Shown: positions 45,506-56,570, numbered from the stretch's first letter. The stretch: DNA of 64,000 nucleotides from Agelas oroides (GCA_949130485.1 OX422185.1:14879011-14943010), one strand, 5' to 3'. Notes: generated from the letters alone by a model not told the origin. Translations and numbers: made by a program.

Positions 45506-45567
45506 TAGTCTCGTGCCCAGCTCACACACACTTCCTGGCAAGAAGGTGGGGTCTGGGGACAAGACTA
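45506..45567. mobile_element. Smallest family A element (62 bp) with 9-bp TSD
   Basis: It begins tagtctcgtgcccag and ends ctggggacaagacta. The flanking 9-mers ggtgcattc and gatgcattc differ at one base. Its length and ends closely resemble the 67-bp satellite monomer. Confidence 0.75.
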
Positions 45568-45599
45568 GATGCATTCAGTTTGGGCTTAGTTACGCAGTG

Positions 45600-46200
45600 A
45601 CTGCATGCAAACCAGTGCTTAATAATGATTATATGCCCTTATCAGTATGGTACTGATAGACTACTGGTATCGTAAAACTGGTTGGGACACATGATTCGTT
45701 ATTCCATTCAGATCTGTCATCTCTCACCCTCCAGAAACGTGAGAGAAGGTCTAGCAGATATTATTAGTATTCATAGTTCACAGCTTGTTTAATCTGCAAA
45801 CTTAAAACTGCACCGGCCAGTATTCCCTACATACTGAAGCCAAGGTGTTGCTACTGTCTCAAAATTGAACAGTATGGTCAGCAATTCATGAATACTCATA
45901 ACATCTGCTAGACCTCTCACTTTTCTGGAGGGTGAGAGATGGTCTGGCTTGATAGACTAAAGATACCAGTAGCCTTGTATAGGCCTTCACATCCAGTTTT
46001 TTGATCTGTCGTGTACAAAATTAAAAAAGTAGTAGCGGATGGTTGAAAAGCCTGCATGGAAACAGTGCTTGCACAAAGTTTTAGCTGGCCAGGATTAGGT
46101 TTCTGGAGTCTGACTGCTGCATTTTGTGAGTGACATTGCTATATATTCTGATGTTTGTTTTTTTTGCTGAGAGAGTGAGAAATAAATCCACGGAAAAAAA
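45600..46200. other. No gene; one wide inverted pair
   Basis: ctctcaccctccagaaacgtgagag-type sequence near 45720 is mirrored by ctctcacttttctggagggtgagag near 45915, about 200 bp apart, suggesting a decayed foldback element. No coding sequence was seen. Confidence 0.45.
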
Positions 46201-46204
46201 TCCG

Positions 46205-46278
46205 GGATCCAGCTGGGATTCAAACCCAAGACCTTCTGAATTAGTGTCAGACACTCTTACCATAAGCCACTTGGACCC
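46205..46278 (-). tRNA. tRNA-derived relic (pseudogene or SINE head)
   Basis: Read on the minus strand, gggtcca and tggatcc form a 7-bp acceptor stem. tctga/tcaga forms the anticodon stem around a 7-nt loop cactaat. gggtttgaatccc is a good T arm and B box. A ggcttatggtaag sequence resembles a weak A box. The D stem does not pair and the loop lacks U33, so a functional tRNA is unlikely. A T7 run follows within 6 bp, as in Pol III units. Confidence 0.4.
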
Positions 46279-46574
46279 GTGGCAGAGGAGTGGAAGACAA
46301 GCTACATAAGCAGCATTGCCTAGAGGCCTCAGCCGAATTTCGAGATGGACTGAACTGAGCGCCTACTGTCGTTTACAGTAAATAACGTCAAACCTCTGAA
46401 TTGCTATGTATTGTAACATGCAATTCACTGTCTTGAAGTTGAAAACACACCTAGCACAAAACATGCAGGATATGCATTCTCAAATATATAGTTGAGAAAA
46501 ATATAAAAAGTTGTACAAGAGATCATGTGATCCAGGACTGACTCGGTCAAGAGGGAGTAAACTGAAGACTTTCA

Positions 46575-46935
46575 GTTGGTACTTCTACTCCAGTATGTCT
46601 TTGGGTGCCTCAATGAAACAGGATGCCATATAGCTTGTAAGTCATTGCCACACCCACACCTACAGGGCATCTCAGTTGCAGTTTGGCCTCACTCAGGACC
46701 AGGTGGTGACCCACCCTCTTTTTGCCATGGTTTAAGGTTACGTCCCTTGTCCAATCAAAGTGCCATGAATGTTTGTTCAGATAAAATTCATTTTGTAATT
46801 GCATGTTTTTGCTGAGGGATGGAACTCTGACTACATTCACGATGATGTGTTATTGGATGAATCATCACTCTGGGCAGTATTCATTACATAAGTATTCTGC
46901 CTTACTGAGCACACAAGGGACGTAATCTTAAGCCA
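46575..46935 (+). repeat. Old fourth copy of the 1.2-kb unit (3' half)
   Basis: The order atctcagttgcagtttgg, gccatggttta, ccatgaat, gttcattttgtaat-type blocks, attattggatga and ataagtattc matches 38800-39080 and its duplicates with many differences and frame-breaking changes. The ORF is not conserved here. Confidence 0.65.
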
Positions 46936-48450
46936 TGGCAAAAAGCCTGAGATGGCATGGGCCACAGCTAGGGAACCCAGTGAAAAAAAAATTAGATCAA
47001 ATAATCAAGTGTGCTAGTGTATATGTAATGTTCCTGCATACATGAGCTAGAGTCGTCTAAATCCAATCTGTCGAAAGAAGTACACAACTGTCAGTGTAGG
47101 AAAGTCACCATAGTGTGCAAGTTTTGGATAGGTGGGGCAATTCGACAAACCAGCAAGCGAGATGTACACTCCTTTAACAAGTTTTCATCTCCAACAGTCC
47201 CTTTCTCCTTGCTACACTGAACCTGCACACACACACACACACACACACACATCTACATATAGGCAGGAGCCAAGGTCAAAATATTTGTGACTCAACAAAA
47301 CCTATGGCAGATTGCATCCAATTCTACAAGAAATCATGATCATTACAGTACAACCTTCACTTGCTCAAGCACATATCCCTTGCTGGGTGGTGGTGCTAGG
47401 ATTGTTCACATAGTAGCGAGGCACAAGACATTTATATTGCAATAAAATGATTTCATCAATGCATGTGCTCTTGTTAGCAGAGTAGTAGAATATCTAGGCA
47501 AGTTATTACAAACCAACCCCTGACACCACTGTGCAATCGTTTAAGTGAAGAGTGCAGTAACTCAAGTGGACTGCTTAATTACCAACATGCAACACTTGCA
47601 GACATTGAAGCTACACAATAACAATACAGCGATGATAGCTAGCAAGTGTTTGTATTCACATTAGAAGAGAGCCAGTGCAGTATACAAACTATATGCAGCA
47701 CAAAGTAGTAAGTGAGGTAGCAGTACTATTAGCTTTTGGAGAGTTTATAAATGCTATTAGGCTCGAGTTGGGCCGGACAGTGCAATCCACATTTTATTTA
47801 CCGAAACTGGCTAGTACACACATAAAAAGCTTCAGTGGCTTGCTGCATTCAGATTTGCCAGGGATTGATAATGTGAAGCTTTAATTTGGAGTTGACAACA
47901 ATCTATTCATGACTGTATCTCTGGTTCTACAAACAAGAATTAGAAGGAAAAGAAACTCTAAGCCTAAAATCCATAATAGCTAATATACAACTGTATATTG
48001 CCCTAATATTACATGTGTTTCGTGATTCCTCCTTGAGTCTCATGCTACTGTGTGCGACAATATTTAATGAACAATAGATCTTGGACTATCACGGCAGTTA
48101 AAATGTTTCAATCACACTCTGATTATCTTCTTTATGTAACTATAACAATGGCATACATAATAAGGTGTTTATAGTGAGTAATAATACAGTTACTACAATC
48201 AGGTCTGTCTTAACCAACATCAAATCCAAGTATGTTTGTATAGGCTGCATTAGCCAGCACTGCTTTTTGTACTTTGATCGTACAACTTATTTTTACTCCA
48301 ATTCACTGTGGTTCCACATAAGCTTAACACTTCGCTGTCATGCATTCCACACACAAGATGGGTACATCACTGGGCTAAGTGGAATATCATATTTTAACCG
48401 TACCCTTTTTCCTTGTGAGGGTGTGGGGTCTGAGCATCAGACTGTGACCA
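46936..48450. other. No confirmed gene
   Basis: A 69-codon frame at 47675-47884 shows no domain. Only a (CA)n tract at 47229-47252 was recognised. Confidence 0.4.
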
Positions 48451-48451
48451 A

Positions 48452-48615
48452 CTGATACTGGTGCAACATGTCCTTTTTGATTAGGTACTCATGGTAACTA
48501 TGACAACAAGTCTCATGTATTTGGAGGTGGTTTTACACATTTGTGTCCACTGTAGCTAGACCACCCCCAACTTAAGGGAGGGATATAAAACCTGTTACCT
48601 AGGCAACAGGTTGTG
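48452..48615 (+). repeat. Dispersed repeat with TATA-like and X-box-like motifs
   Basis: ctgatactggtgcaacatgtcc and ggtaactatgacaacaagtc match 37107 and 37872. About 80 bp on, ggatataaaac is followed by gttacctaggcaac (48594-48607), a near-palindromic X-box also present at 30616-30629. Confidence 0.5.
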
Positions 48616-49364
48616 CAGTTCTCCATTCAGTTAGTGGTTTGTAAAGTGGTGGCATGTTAATCTGTGGTCTAGATCAAACAGACCTTTGGGTCACGATTGT
48701 GGAAATACAAACTGTAGTGAATTGTGGTTTGGGGTATTGTCACTGCAGACAATTGACCGTACCATCTGTACAAACCAGGAAATGTGGCCTGAAAGTGCCA
48801 TCACTATAGCAACATAATTAATGTTTGTTATTCTTTAGCCATGCCTTTCTGCAAAGGGTCTATACAACACAGATGTTGGGGTATGTACTCAGGCCCGGCT
48901 CCAGCAAGTGTCGCAAGCAGCTAACCCTCTACCTGACTTTCTAGATGTGTAATGGTTCACAAACTACTCTGGCTATTGATCTATGCTGTCATCAACAACA
49001 CACAACCCAGATTTCACCACTTTCTATGCTGGGAGTTGAATATTATGTTTATAACACTTTGCAAATATGATAATTTCCTTCCAAACGTTTATGGGATTTT
49101 GGAAGACAGAAGCTTGCACACCACTGGTAACAGTGACAGTGATCTCATTTTAGCCCAAAGATTGCTAACCCACACATTTAAAAAAAAAAAATCAAGTATC
49201 AAAGAGACTGTTACCCATAAAATTCCCATGGTTCCATCTCAGTACACAATCACACGGAAAAACATGCATACACACAATAGCACAATACACACATTGAACA
49301 CACACCCACCCACACAATACGTATACATACACATCATACTGTACCTGTTTTTTTTTCTTTCCAG

Positions 49365-49512
49365 GAAACAAGAGTTGGTGAAAGCTTATCAAGAGAACTT
49401 CAACTTATGCAATCTTTTCAAGCCAATTTTTTCTGTTACCAACACAGAAATTCTTAGCATTATGATGATATCATATAGGAATTGTAGTAGTGATGTTCAT
49501 GTTGTATTCTGA
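49365..49512 (+). CDS. Candidate terminal exon
   Basis: A long pyrimidine tract ending tttctttccag is a strong 3' splice site. The following sequence is open to a TGA at 49510-49512 in one frame (KQELVKAYQENFNLCNLF...) and for about 30 codons in another. A diverged copy of the same junction (ccaggaaacaacagtgatta) lies at 44956, also after CA repeats, so the segment may be duplicated intronic DNA. Identity is unknown. Confidence 0.25.
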
Positions 49513-49850
49513 ACATTTTTACTGTAACCAATATTTTTTCTGCAACACCAGAAATTCTTATGATATCGTATGTGTAGTAGTTATGTTCATGGTGCCACAG
49601 GACCCCGAGACTAGCTAGTGTAGCTAAGTATATATATATATTATATATTTTGTACAGTTGCAATTACATGCAGTGACCAGCCCTATACAGTGATATAAAA
49701 TAAAGACGCTTTGTCGCTTCAAACTGCGTACTGTGTGATTTACACAGCTTTCATCATGCAAAACATTGAAAGCTGGTAGTGTGAGAGTCTAGCTCGAAAT
49801 GAGGCTAATTGGCATTTGTACACATAGTGTTTGATGGCCTAAACAATTAA

Positions 49851-50469
49851 CCCATTACACCCGATAGCGGCCAAATGCGCCCGTGAAATTTCTTGTCCGT
49901 TACACCCGATAGCGGCCAAATGCGCCCGCACTTCGCTTCCGCTATTTATCGTGATCGCTGCGCCTTTTTGGACTTGGAGTTAGTTATTACGTGTAACAGG
50001 AAGTCAATCGAAGCAGAATTAGCTGCGGTGTCCTATAGGGACTTCCCCTCAAAATCGCGTTCGAAGTTTGCCTGCCGATCGTAGTTAGCAACAGTACAGC
50101 TTATATCCACACGCTACTTGTTCTATCGTCTATATACTATCTAGTCGTGTCAGAGACAGTTGGAACGTACCTTCGCTGAAACTGTCTGCCAACTTTTGCC
50201 GTGTATTATCGGTCATTTTCAGGTACACAGCGGGTACCTACGTTTCCACCGTTGTAGCTTCTTCGGACTTCACTAGCGGGTCTTCTGACTACGTTCTGAG
50301 TAAAGCAGGTTTGTTTTCAACTAAGCTAAGCCTAACTATCATTGCCTGAACTCAGCTATTTTACAAGATATAACGCAATGAATCAACACTTCACAAAATC
50401 GCCATTTTTTATCAGCTTCTCTCGTAACAACGCGATCAATTTCTGCGCATGCGCGTAGGGGTTAAAGGG
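49851..50469. mobile_element. Family C piggyBac-like element (619 bp)
   Basis: TTAA at 49847-49850 precedes CCCATTACACCCG, and GGGGTTAAAGGG precedes TTAA at 50470-50473. The first 75 bp contain a duplicated acacccgatagcggccaaat block. A 63-codon frame inside has no recognisable domain. Confidence 0.7.
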
Positions 50470-50559
50470 TTAAGATATATAACCCACTACCTATGCATGA
50501 ATGTTGCTCATATCTATCTTAATTGTACAGTGGTGTTGCCCAGGAACAAGAGAGGGTGA

Positions 50560-50970
50560 CTGGTGTCTAGCTAAACGTGTAAACCACCAGGGAACAATGT
50601 AACTATTACAGTGGTCTCAGAAGGTAGTACAGTGTCTAGCTAAACGTGTAAAAACAACCACAGTGAACCACCACCACGGAAGAATGTAACTATTACAGTG
50701 GTCTCAGAAGGTAGTACAGTGTCTAGCTAAATGTGTAAAACAACCACAGTGAACCACCACCAGGGAAGAATGTAACTATTGCAGTGGTCTCAGTGTCTAG
50801 CTAAACATGTAAAAACCACAGTGAACCACCATCAGGGAACAATGTAACTATTACAGTGGTCTCAGAAGGTAGTACAGTGTCTATAGCTAAACGTGTAAAA
50901 ACAACCACAGTGAACCACCATCAGGGAACAATGTAACTATTACAGTGGTCTCAGAAGGTAGTACAGTGTT
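50560..50970. repeat. Tandem repeat, ~70-90-bp units, 5 copies
   Basis: Units begin gtgtctagctaaacgtgtaa and end cagtggtctcagaaggtagt. Copies differ by loss of the accacagtgaacc part or of the last block. Confidence 0.9.
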
Positions 50971-50989
50971 TAAAAAGTGTTTCGTATAA

Positions 50990-51130
50990 TTAATAGCATG
51001 GTTTCGAGTGCAATTTGGAATTAATAGCACGAGTGAATGGCTATTAATTGCACGAGGCAAAGCGGAGTGCAATTATGGCAATCACCGGTGCTATTAATCC
51101 CAAATTGTATGAGAAAACATGCTATTGATT
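50990..51130. repeat. Large imperfect palindrome, ~42-bp arms
   Basis: attaatagcatggtttcgag and ggaattaatagcac at the left are mirrored by gtgctattaatcccaaattg and a catgctattgatt end. Smaller attgcac palindromes lie inside. Confidence 0.7.
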
Positions 51131-51179
51131 GCTAATCATAAACCTTGCCAAGTTGACAGTACACTACATTAAGTATGAG

Positions 51180-51310
51180 TATGTATGAGATAGGCAAGTT
51201 TATTGTATACAAGTTTACAGTACACTGTATAGTTCACAGCAAATTGTTGTTACTTACAAGTTTACAAGTTTATAGTACATTAGATAGTTTACAGCAAATT
51301 GTTGGTACTT
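51180..51310. repeat. Duplicated ~66-bp unit
   Basis: Two copies share acaagttta(c)agtacactg/attagatagtt and cacagcaaattgttg-tacttacaag. Confidence 0.75.
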
Positions 51311-51321
51311 ACAAGTTACTG

Positions 51322-51495
51322 ACCAATCAGTGAGCTATTACACTTTTGCACTGTTGACAGTCTGTTTTTCCACCAATCAGAGAGCTATTACACTTCTTCA
51401 CTGTTGATGGTCTGTTTTTCAACCATTCAGAGAGCTATTACACTTTTTGCACTGTTGTTCAGCCAATCAGTGAGCTATTACACTTTTTGCACTGT
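51322..51495. repeat. Four tandem units each with a CCAATCAG box
   Basis: The unit is ccaatcagagagctattaca followed by cttttgcactgtt and a tctgtttttc end, with the fourth shortened. A run of about 20 G lies downstream at 51641-51660. Confidence 0.85.
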
Positions 51496-51660
51496 TTACA
51501 TGTACAAGAAAAACACTATTTGGCATTTATTTCACTGTTGTTAATGGAGCATGGACTTTGATATAGTCATATGATTAATGTAGTTTTAGAATGCCCCAAC
51601 ACAGATTTAACAGCTCATTTTTTCCTCTTTTGGTGAAACGGGGGGGGGGGGGGGGGGGGG

Positions 51661-52342
51661 CATTATACATCAGCCGAGGTTAGGGACAGTGGGAATCGCT
51701 CTTGCCTTCCTGTCTCATCACCCAGTGCATGTGTCCACACCTACTTGTTTGTACATACTGACTTCTTGCATAGTTAGTTCATGCATATGCTTTTGAGTAA
51801 ATGCTGTAGTTGTTCTTATGACAAGGCAGACAGGCAGCAAAGCTTATCCAATCTTATGCCAAGTTAGAAACAGACTCAAATTCTGTTTCCATTCACCCCG
51901 GATTTTGCTTAGTAATTACAGTCGATCATGATAATTACACTAGTCATCAACGGCTAAACGTTAAGTGATGTGTTGGCTCAAGTGTCTGTGAAGTGTTTCC
52001 AATTCAATTGTACTTGACTGCTACTTGTGGTTGTGTACATCTAATGAGTTCAAGGGTTTAGTGGGACTGTGGGATGAGTGCCATGAATACTTGCTTTACC
52101 AACTGTAAGGAAATGTCGTTTGATCGCAACGAGTCACCCAGATCATGAATACCCTTTTATACTCGAGAGTGGCAGTATGTCATTCTTTAGTCCGCAATGT
52201 GATGTTTGCTTTGTACTTTAAGCATCTTGTATTCCCAGGGTTGAGCATCAGTCCTTCCAGAATGCAGTATACAACAAGACTGTGTATAGCGTATTTATAT
52301 TTCATGATCACTGTACTATAGTATACTGCATGAGGAAGCAAT
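51661..52342. other. No gene seen
   Basis: No ORF or repeat was recognised. A solo family-A right end (ggcctgggaacgagg) follows near 52365. Confidence 0.4.
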
Positions 52343-52561
52343 CTATAATATTGGAGTGCACTGAAGGCCTGGGAACGAGGGTAATGCTAACCACCACTCT
52401 AGCCATTTAATGAATGCAGAAATGTGGTAGACATGGTTACTAGATATATGCCGCATGCAAGTACTGCAGTTTCCACCTTCCAGCCGTGCCTCGGTACAGT
52501 GGCATGCTAGTACACGTAACATATTCTCCCTGATGTAGCCAGGATTATATTCCAGCCGTGC

Positions 52562-52616
52562 GTACACGCCACTGAAGACTTAACGGTTAAGCCGTTAAGT
52601 CTTCAGTGGCGTGTAC
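52562..52616. repeat. Perfect palindrome, 25-bp arms, 5-nt loop
   Basis: Arm 52562-52586 is the exact inverse of 52592-52616. It lies between two direct copies of gtacacgtaa-atattctc and agccaggattat (52511 and 52611). Confidence 0.85.
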
Positions 52617-53211
52617 ACGTAATATATTCTCTAGCCAGGATTATGTTTTTACTGATCTTTGATTTTCACCGAGGCAAACTTTACGGAGCAAAATCATTAA
52701 ATGTATAAGGACATGCTCACCTTAAAAATTTTTACTGAGGACTCGACATTGCCTATATACTGGCTGTACCCCTCTGGTCTAGGCTCTAGCACTCAGCTTT
52801 TCGCAGAACAAACATTAATACGCATGTACAGAAAGCGAATGCGCACTACAGGTATACATCACATACCGAAGTTAGTCTGGATCACGAACCTCGCGCTCGG
52901 CAAACATTGGTGCATGAACAATCCGGGCGGGCATTGAAGCCGAATGAATCACATGCATAATATTCCTGTTACAAAAATTGGCCGCCACAGTTGCGTAAGT
53001 GCATGCAAAGAATTCAGTGGGAGTATTGCATTCTTTGAATAGCGAAGTCACGCAACTAAACAAACGTTTGTGATGCTATAACGCAAGCCAAGGAAGAAGG
53101 CAGGATATCGGTAGCTTAGCTATACAGTTGAAGTGTAACAGTAAAGAAGTGTGCAATAGGATTCTAAGTCCGCTGTGCTAGATCTGAATTTATACTGTAC
53201 CAAACCACACC
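52617..53211. other. No gene recognised; possible upstream region of the 2A exon
   Basis: A 78-codon frame at 52701-52937 shows no domain. The last 200 bp could hold the promoter of the 53212 reading frame, but no TATA element was clear. Confidence 0.35.
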
Positions 53212-53686
53212 ATGGGAATTGGTTTGGAGCAATGGCGGGCTAAGATAGGCCTCTGGCATGCCTTCACTACAGGAAGACCTCTTGTTCGTCGTCGGCGCTG
53301 CAAACCATTAAGAGGCAGAAGTGGGAGGCGACATGAATGCAAGCGCGCGTTCAAAGCTCGACAGAAAGGGAGGCAGAAAACTGAAGTGCGCTTCCAGTTT
53401 CTTTCCTTCGTTGCGATGCTGACTCTACTTGTCGTGGTAGACAGCAGAATTAACACTCTCAACAACCTCTCCTGTCGACTCACAAGCACCCGCTTCTACC
53501 CCGCAATCCGTCTAGCAGCCACGCTCTACCTTGTTGGATCGAATAAGTATGGATCGATGGACAAGCTTCGAAACACAGGAATGGAACCCCGCTCGCTTAT
53601 TTCTCAGCATTCAGTGATGACAATACTCGCGATGCTGCTCATCCTCGCCGGTGATGTGGAGGTGAACCCGGGGCCCTTCAGGCTAG
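53212..53686 (+). CDS. 5' coding exon ending in a 2A recoding peptide
   Basis: The frame opens at ATG 53212 (context accaccATGg-like) and ends, if not spliced, at a TAA after 162 codons. Residues 147-155 read GDVEVNPGP, an exact match to the D(V/I)ExNPGP 2A motif, where the ribosome skips the Gly-Pro bond. It follows hydrophobic MTILAMLLILA, and an in-frame ATG at 53617 would give a short 2A signal of the type known in sea urchin and sponge receptors. The first 60 residues are very basic and a hydrophobic segment lies near residues 63-76. ctag|gtaacagt at 53686/53687 is a good donor in phase 1, compatible with the Death exon at 56178. The motif is seen; the splice is inferred. Confidence 0.6.
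53650..53676 (+). other. 2A motif
   Basis: GGT GAT GTG GAG GTG AAC CCG GGG CCC encodes GDVEVNPGP. All invariant residues of the 2A consensus are present. Eight hydrophobic or small residues come directly before it. Confidence 0.85.
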
Positions 53687-53914
53687 GTAACAGTGTATAA
53701 TCATTTTAACCCAACTCGGTTTGTTTGGACTCCTATAAAACTTAAACAGCTCAAGCATCATCAGCTCACACTCTTCCAGTACTGCAAATTAAATAGGAAG
53801 TCTAATGACACTACTGTAGTAACGAAACAACAGTTCATATTTTGGTAAACTTGATGAGCTCTACCAGAAATGCCAAACTATGCCGTTTGTATGTAAGGAA
53901 GACATGTGCCATCC

Positions 53915-54383
53915 CAGTGGCGGATCTAGAGGGGGTTCCATGGGTTCTATGGAACCCCCTTTTGAAGGGCTGCCTACGTACCACTACGGCTCACACTAAC
54001 CATAGTCGAATACTAGCTAAGGATCAGATGACACACAGTATTTGCATCTCTCAGCTCCACAGAGCAACGACTGCTGGAATGAGTACAGTAAATTTTCTTT
54101 TATTTCCCACGCCTCACGGCTGCAAAGCCGTATAAATTCTGTGAGCGTTGAAAGGCTTCAAACACAATGACTACATTTGGCAGTAGGTCGTCCAACTCTT
54201 GCTATTTCACCCCAAAATAACCAGAAACGATCTCAGAAGGTCTGAAATCAAAAATTTTCCTGGGGGGCGGGGGGGCATAGTCTCACAAGCCACACCCTTT
54301 TCAAAGGGTGTGGCTTGCGATACTAGGGGGGGGCATGCCCCCACACTGGAACCCCCCTTTTCAAAATCCTTGATCCGCCACTG
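53915..54383. mobile_element. Family D hAT-like element (469 bp), 5-bp TSD
   Basis: It begins cagtggcggatctag and ends gatccgccactg, with catcc on both sides. Internal hairpins include gggggttccat/atggaaccccc and a 15-bp perfect hairpin at 54286-54317. It lies inside the inferred intron between the 2A and Death exons. It is non-coding. Confidence 0.8.
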
Positions 54384-56177
54384 CATCCATATTATATGCA
54401 ACCCTGTTTATGCACAAGATAACAGCTAAATATTGATTGACAGTGTGTATTGAGACAGTGTAAATTACGGAGGAGGAATCAACAGGCCACAACCCAGCAA
54501 CCCAACTTTCTTGTAACTGCTTCACTGATTGTTCATGCAGCAGTAGCAAGTTTCAGTGTGATCAAAGAAATGATCACAAGTGGAAGCTAGAGGATGAGTA
54601 CTGAAAACTAGGTTAATGACATTTGTACAAACAAGGAAGGAGAAAGCTAAGAGCAGCAGAGCTTAAAGGTATGACAGACAGGTCAGGCTGTTCACAGGCA
54701 GCAGAGAATCTGCTAGATTCATGGTTGAGTTTGCAAGTTGAATAGCTGCATATTTAGCATGGCTACTGACGTTCTATAAGTTGCCTTATTAAGATGAATG
54801 ATCCATAAATCGTTATTGTCATCAGAGGGAAGCAGAGATTACTGGTTCATGGGTCATTGACTCTGGTGTGCATGGTCACATACTTCTACGTCATACTTCT
54901 GAAGGTACACAAGAAGTTGTGTACTACTCTCTTGGGCTCAACCCTTGATGAACTATTCACCTTGTCAACCATACATTCTTGTGGTTCATGTTAGTTCAGT
55001 TGATACAGAGTGGCTAAATAATGTGACAGTATGCAACCATAACAAATAAGCTGAATTAATTTTTTGGTTGTAACATTTCTGTTCATATCTCAGAAGCTTG
55101 TTATCTAAAACAAGTATGCATGTAGCCTCGTTCCCAGGCGACAGAAAGCTAGGCAGGGCTAGTATGCATGCACTTCTGAAACAGCTGCTGTAAATCGCCC
55201 CAATCCATTTGGACACTTCTTTTGACACTACTAGGGATATAATTATGTCAGTAAAGGTCAGGGTCAGTTGGAATTACTCCTGCCTTCCTGTCTCCTCATC
55301 TTGTCCAGCAACCTGACAGTTTCAGTTTGCATGCCACATTGGTTAAAATTCTCTTCTGCCAGTGCTGTCCATACATGTAGATTTTCCTTCACTATAAAAA
55401 TTCCCTAGCAATTTTGTGGGAAGTGAGAATGCTCTTTATCAATTTATCAACCCAGATCCTACAGACTACATATTTAATCACTTATTAGACGGTATACTGT
55501 AGATCAGAAAATCCGTTCATCTGTAAATTTTCACATTGATTGATTTTTGGCACATCACTGCAACGACCAAAATTAGACCCGCCAAAAAATTTTAAATTTA
55601 TAGTCTCATACCCAAATCTAGATCCAGATCTGGGCATGAGAAAGACGTGCGAGCTGAGCGGTCATAAGATAGAGACCTTCAGGAAAGAATTGTGCACAAC
55701 AGGATATACCATACATGCATGTGTATCTACAAAGAGATGCAGCCATTTGACAGGAGCTAGAATGTCAGCAGGAGTGTGGAATGCAAAACATTTATTAAAT
55801 GTTCCGATCTACAGCAATATTATAGGTATATCCTTGACAAATGTAAAGTTAGGGTATTGACACCTATCACCAATGAAAACATCCTAGCAAAATTCATGCT
55901 GAACACCAATACCTCCTTACTTGTCAGAGATATAAGAGAGATCTTGTGCAGAGAAGTAGTTTGACTCCATGTAAAGTGAAGCATGGCACAGTTCAGTATA
56001 AATGTGATGAGGGCAACAAATATTTGTTACAGACCTCTGCTTATTAAAACCGTCGAGTTGAGAGCAGATATTTTCAAAGTTACATCACACACAGTATTTG
56101 AGGGAATGACCGTCTTCAATAACCGTTATTCTATAGCCCTGCATTATTAATGGCTATTTCCCATTTCTCTTCTCCAG
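54384..56177. other. Inferred intron, no separate gene
   Basis: Frames of 60-106 codons show no domain. A family-A solo end lies near 55123-55140. A 16-bp-arm hairpin at about 55602-55642 (tctcatacccaaatct ... agatctgggcatgaga) looks like another mini family-A relic. The 3' end has a pyrimidine tract ccatttctcttctccag. Confidence 0.4.
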
Positions 56178-56444
56178 AGGCTTCCACCGACCTCACATTC
56201 CTCTGCTCCCTTCCACTGGCAGCTGAGTGGAGAAATTTGGGAACAAGGCTTCTTGTACCTGAACATCTGCTTAACACCATTCATGCCAATCATGCTTATT
56301 CTCCTAATTACTGGCAAGACTGTCTGAAATCTGTGCTTGCATTCTGGTTGAATAACTGTGCTGAGCCTACCTGTGAGTTCCTGATTCAGGCAGTTGATGC
56401 AATGGGAAAGAGAGATGTGGTGACAATGCTTTGTCAGAAATACG
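56178..56444 (+). CDS. Death-domain exon (phase 1-1)
   Basis: cccatttctcttctccag precedes 56178 and tacg|gtaagc ends the exon at 56444. Its 267 bp are open, with phase 1 at both ends, the usual design of a shuffled domain exon. The encoded ~89 residues match the Death fold: AEWRNLG near the start, L-x-x-I-x-A-N-H, a CLKSVLAFWL helix and FLIQAVDAMGKRDVV at the end. Death domains pair with each other in apoptosis and innate-immune signalling, and in sponges and sea urchins they often start NLR- or TIR-type receptors. The upstream 2A exon has the same phase. Later exons are not visible and the LTR element lies 1.8 kb downstream. Confidence 0.7.
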
Positions 56445-56570
56445 GTAAGCTGGTTGTACCTGAAGTGATAGATATAAAGTAAATTTTATGCATAGTATTT
56501 TAGTGAAAAAATTCTTGTGGTGACAGGAGTCTAAGGTTAGTGTCAAGATAGACAAACCATCCTTGGTCAG

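Noticed and set aside
46205-46278. Functional tRNA gene
   Set aside because: The D stem does not pair and the anticodon loop lacks the conserved U, so it was downgraded to a relic.
48952-49512. 186-codon plus-strand frame as a single CDS
   Set aside because: It runs through an A-tract, CA repeats and a splice acceptor; only the part after 49365 looks exon-like.
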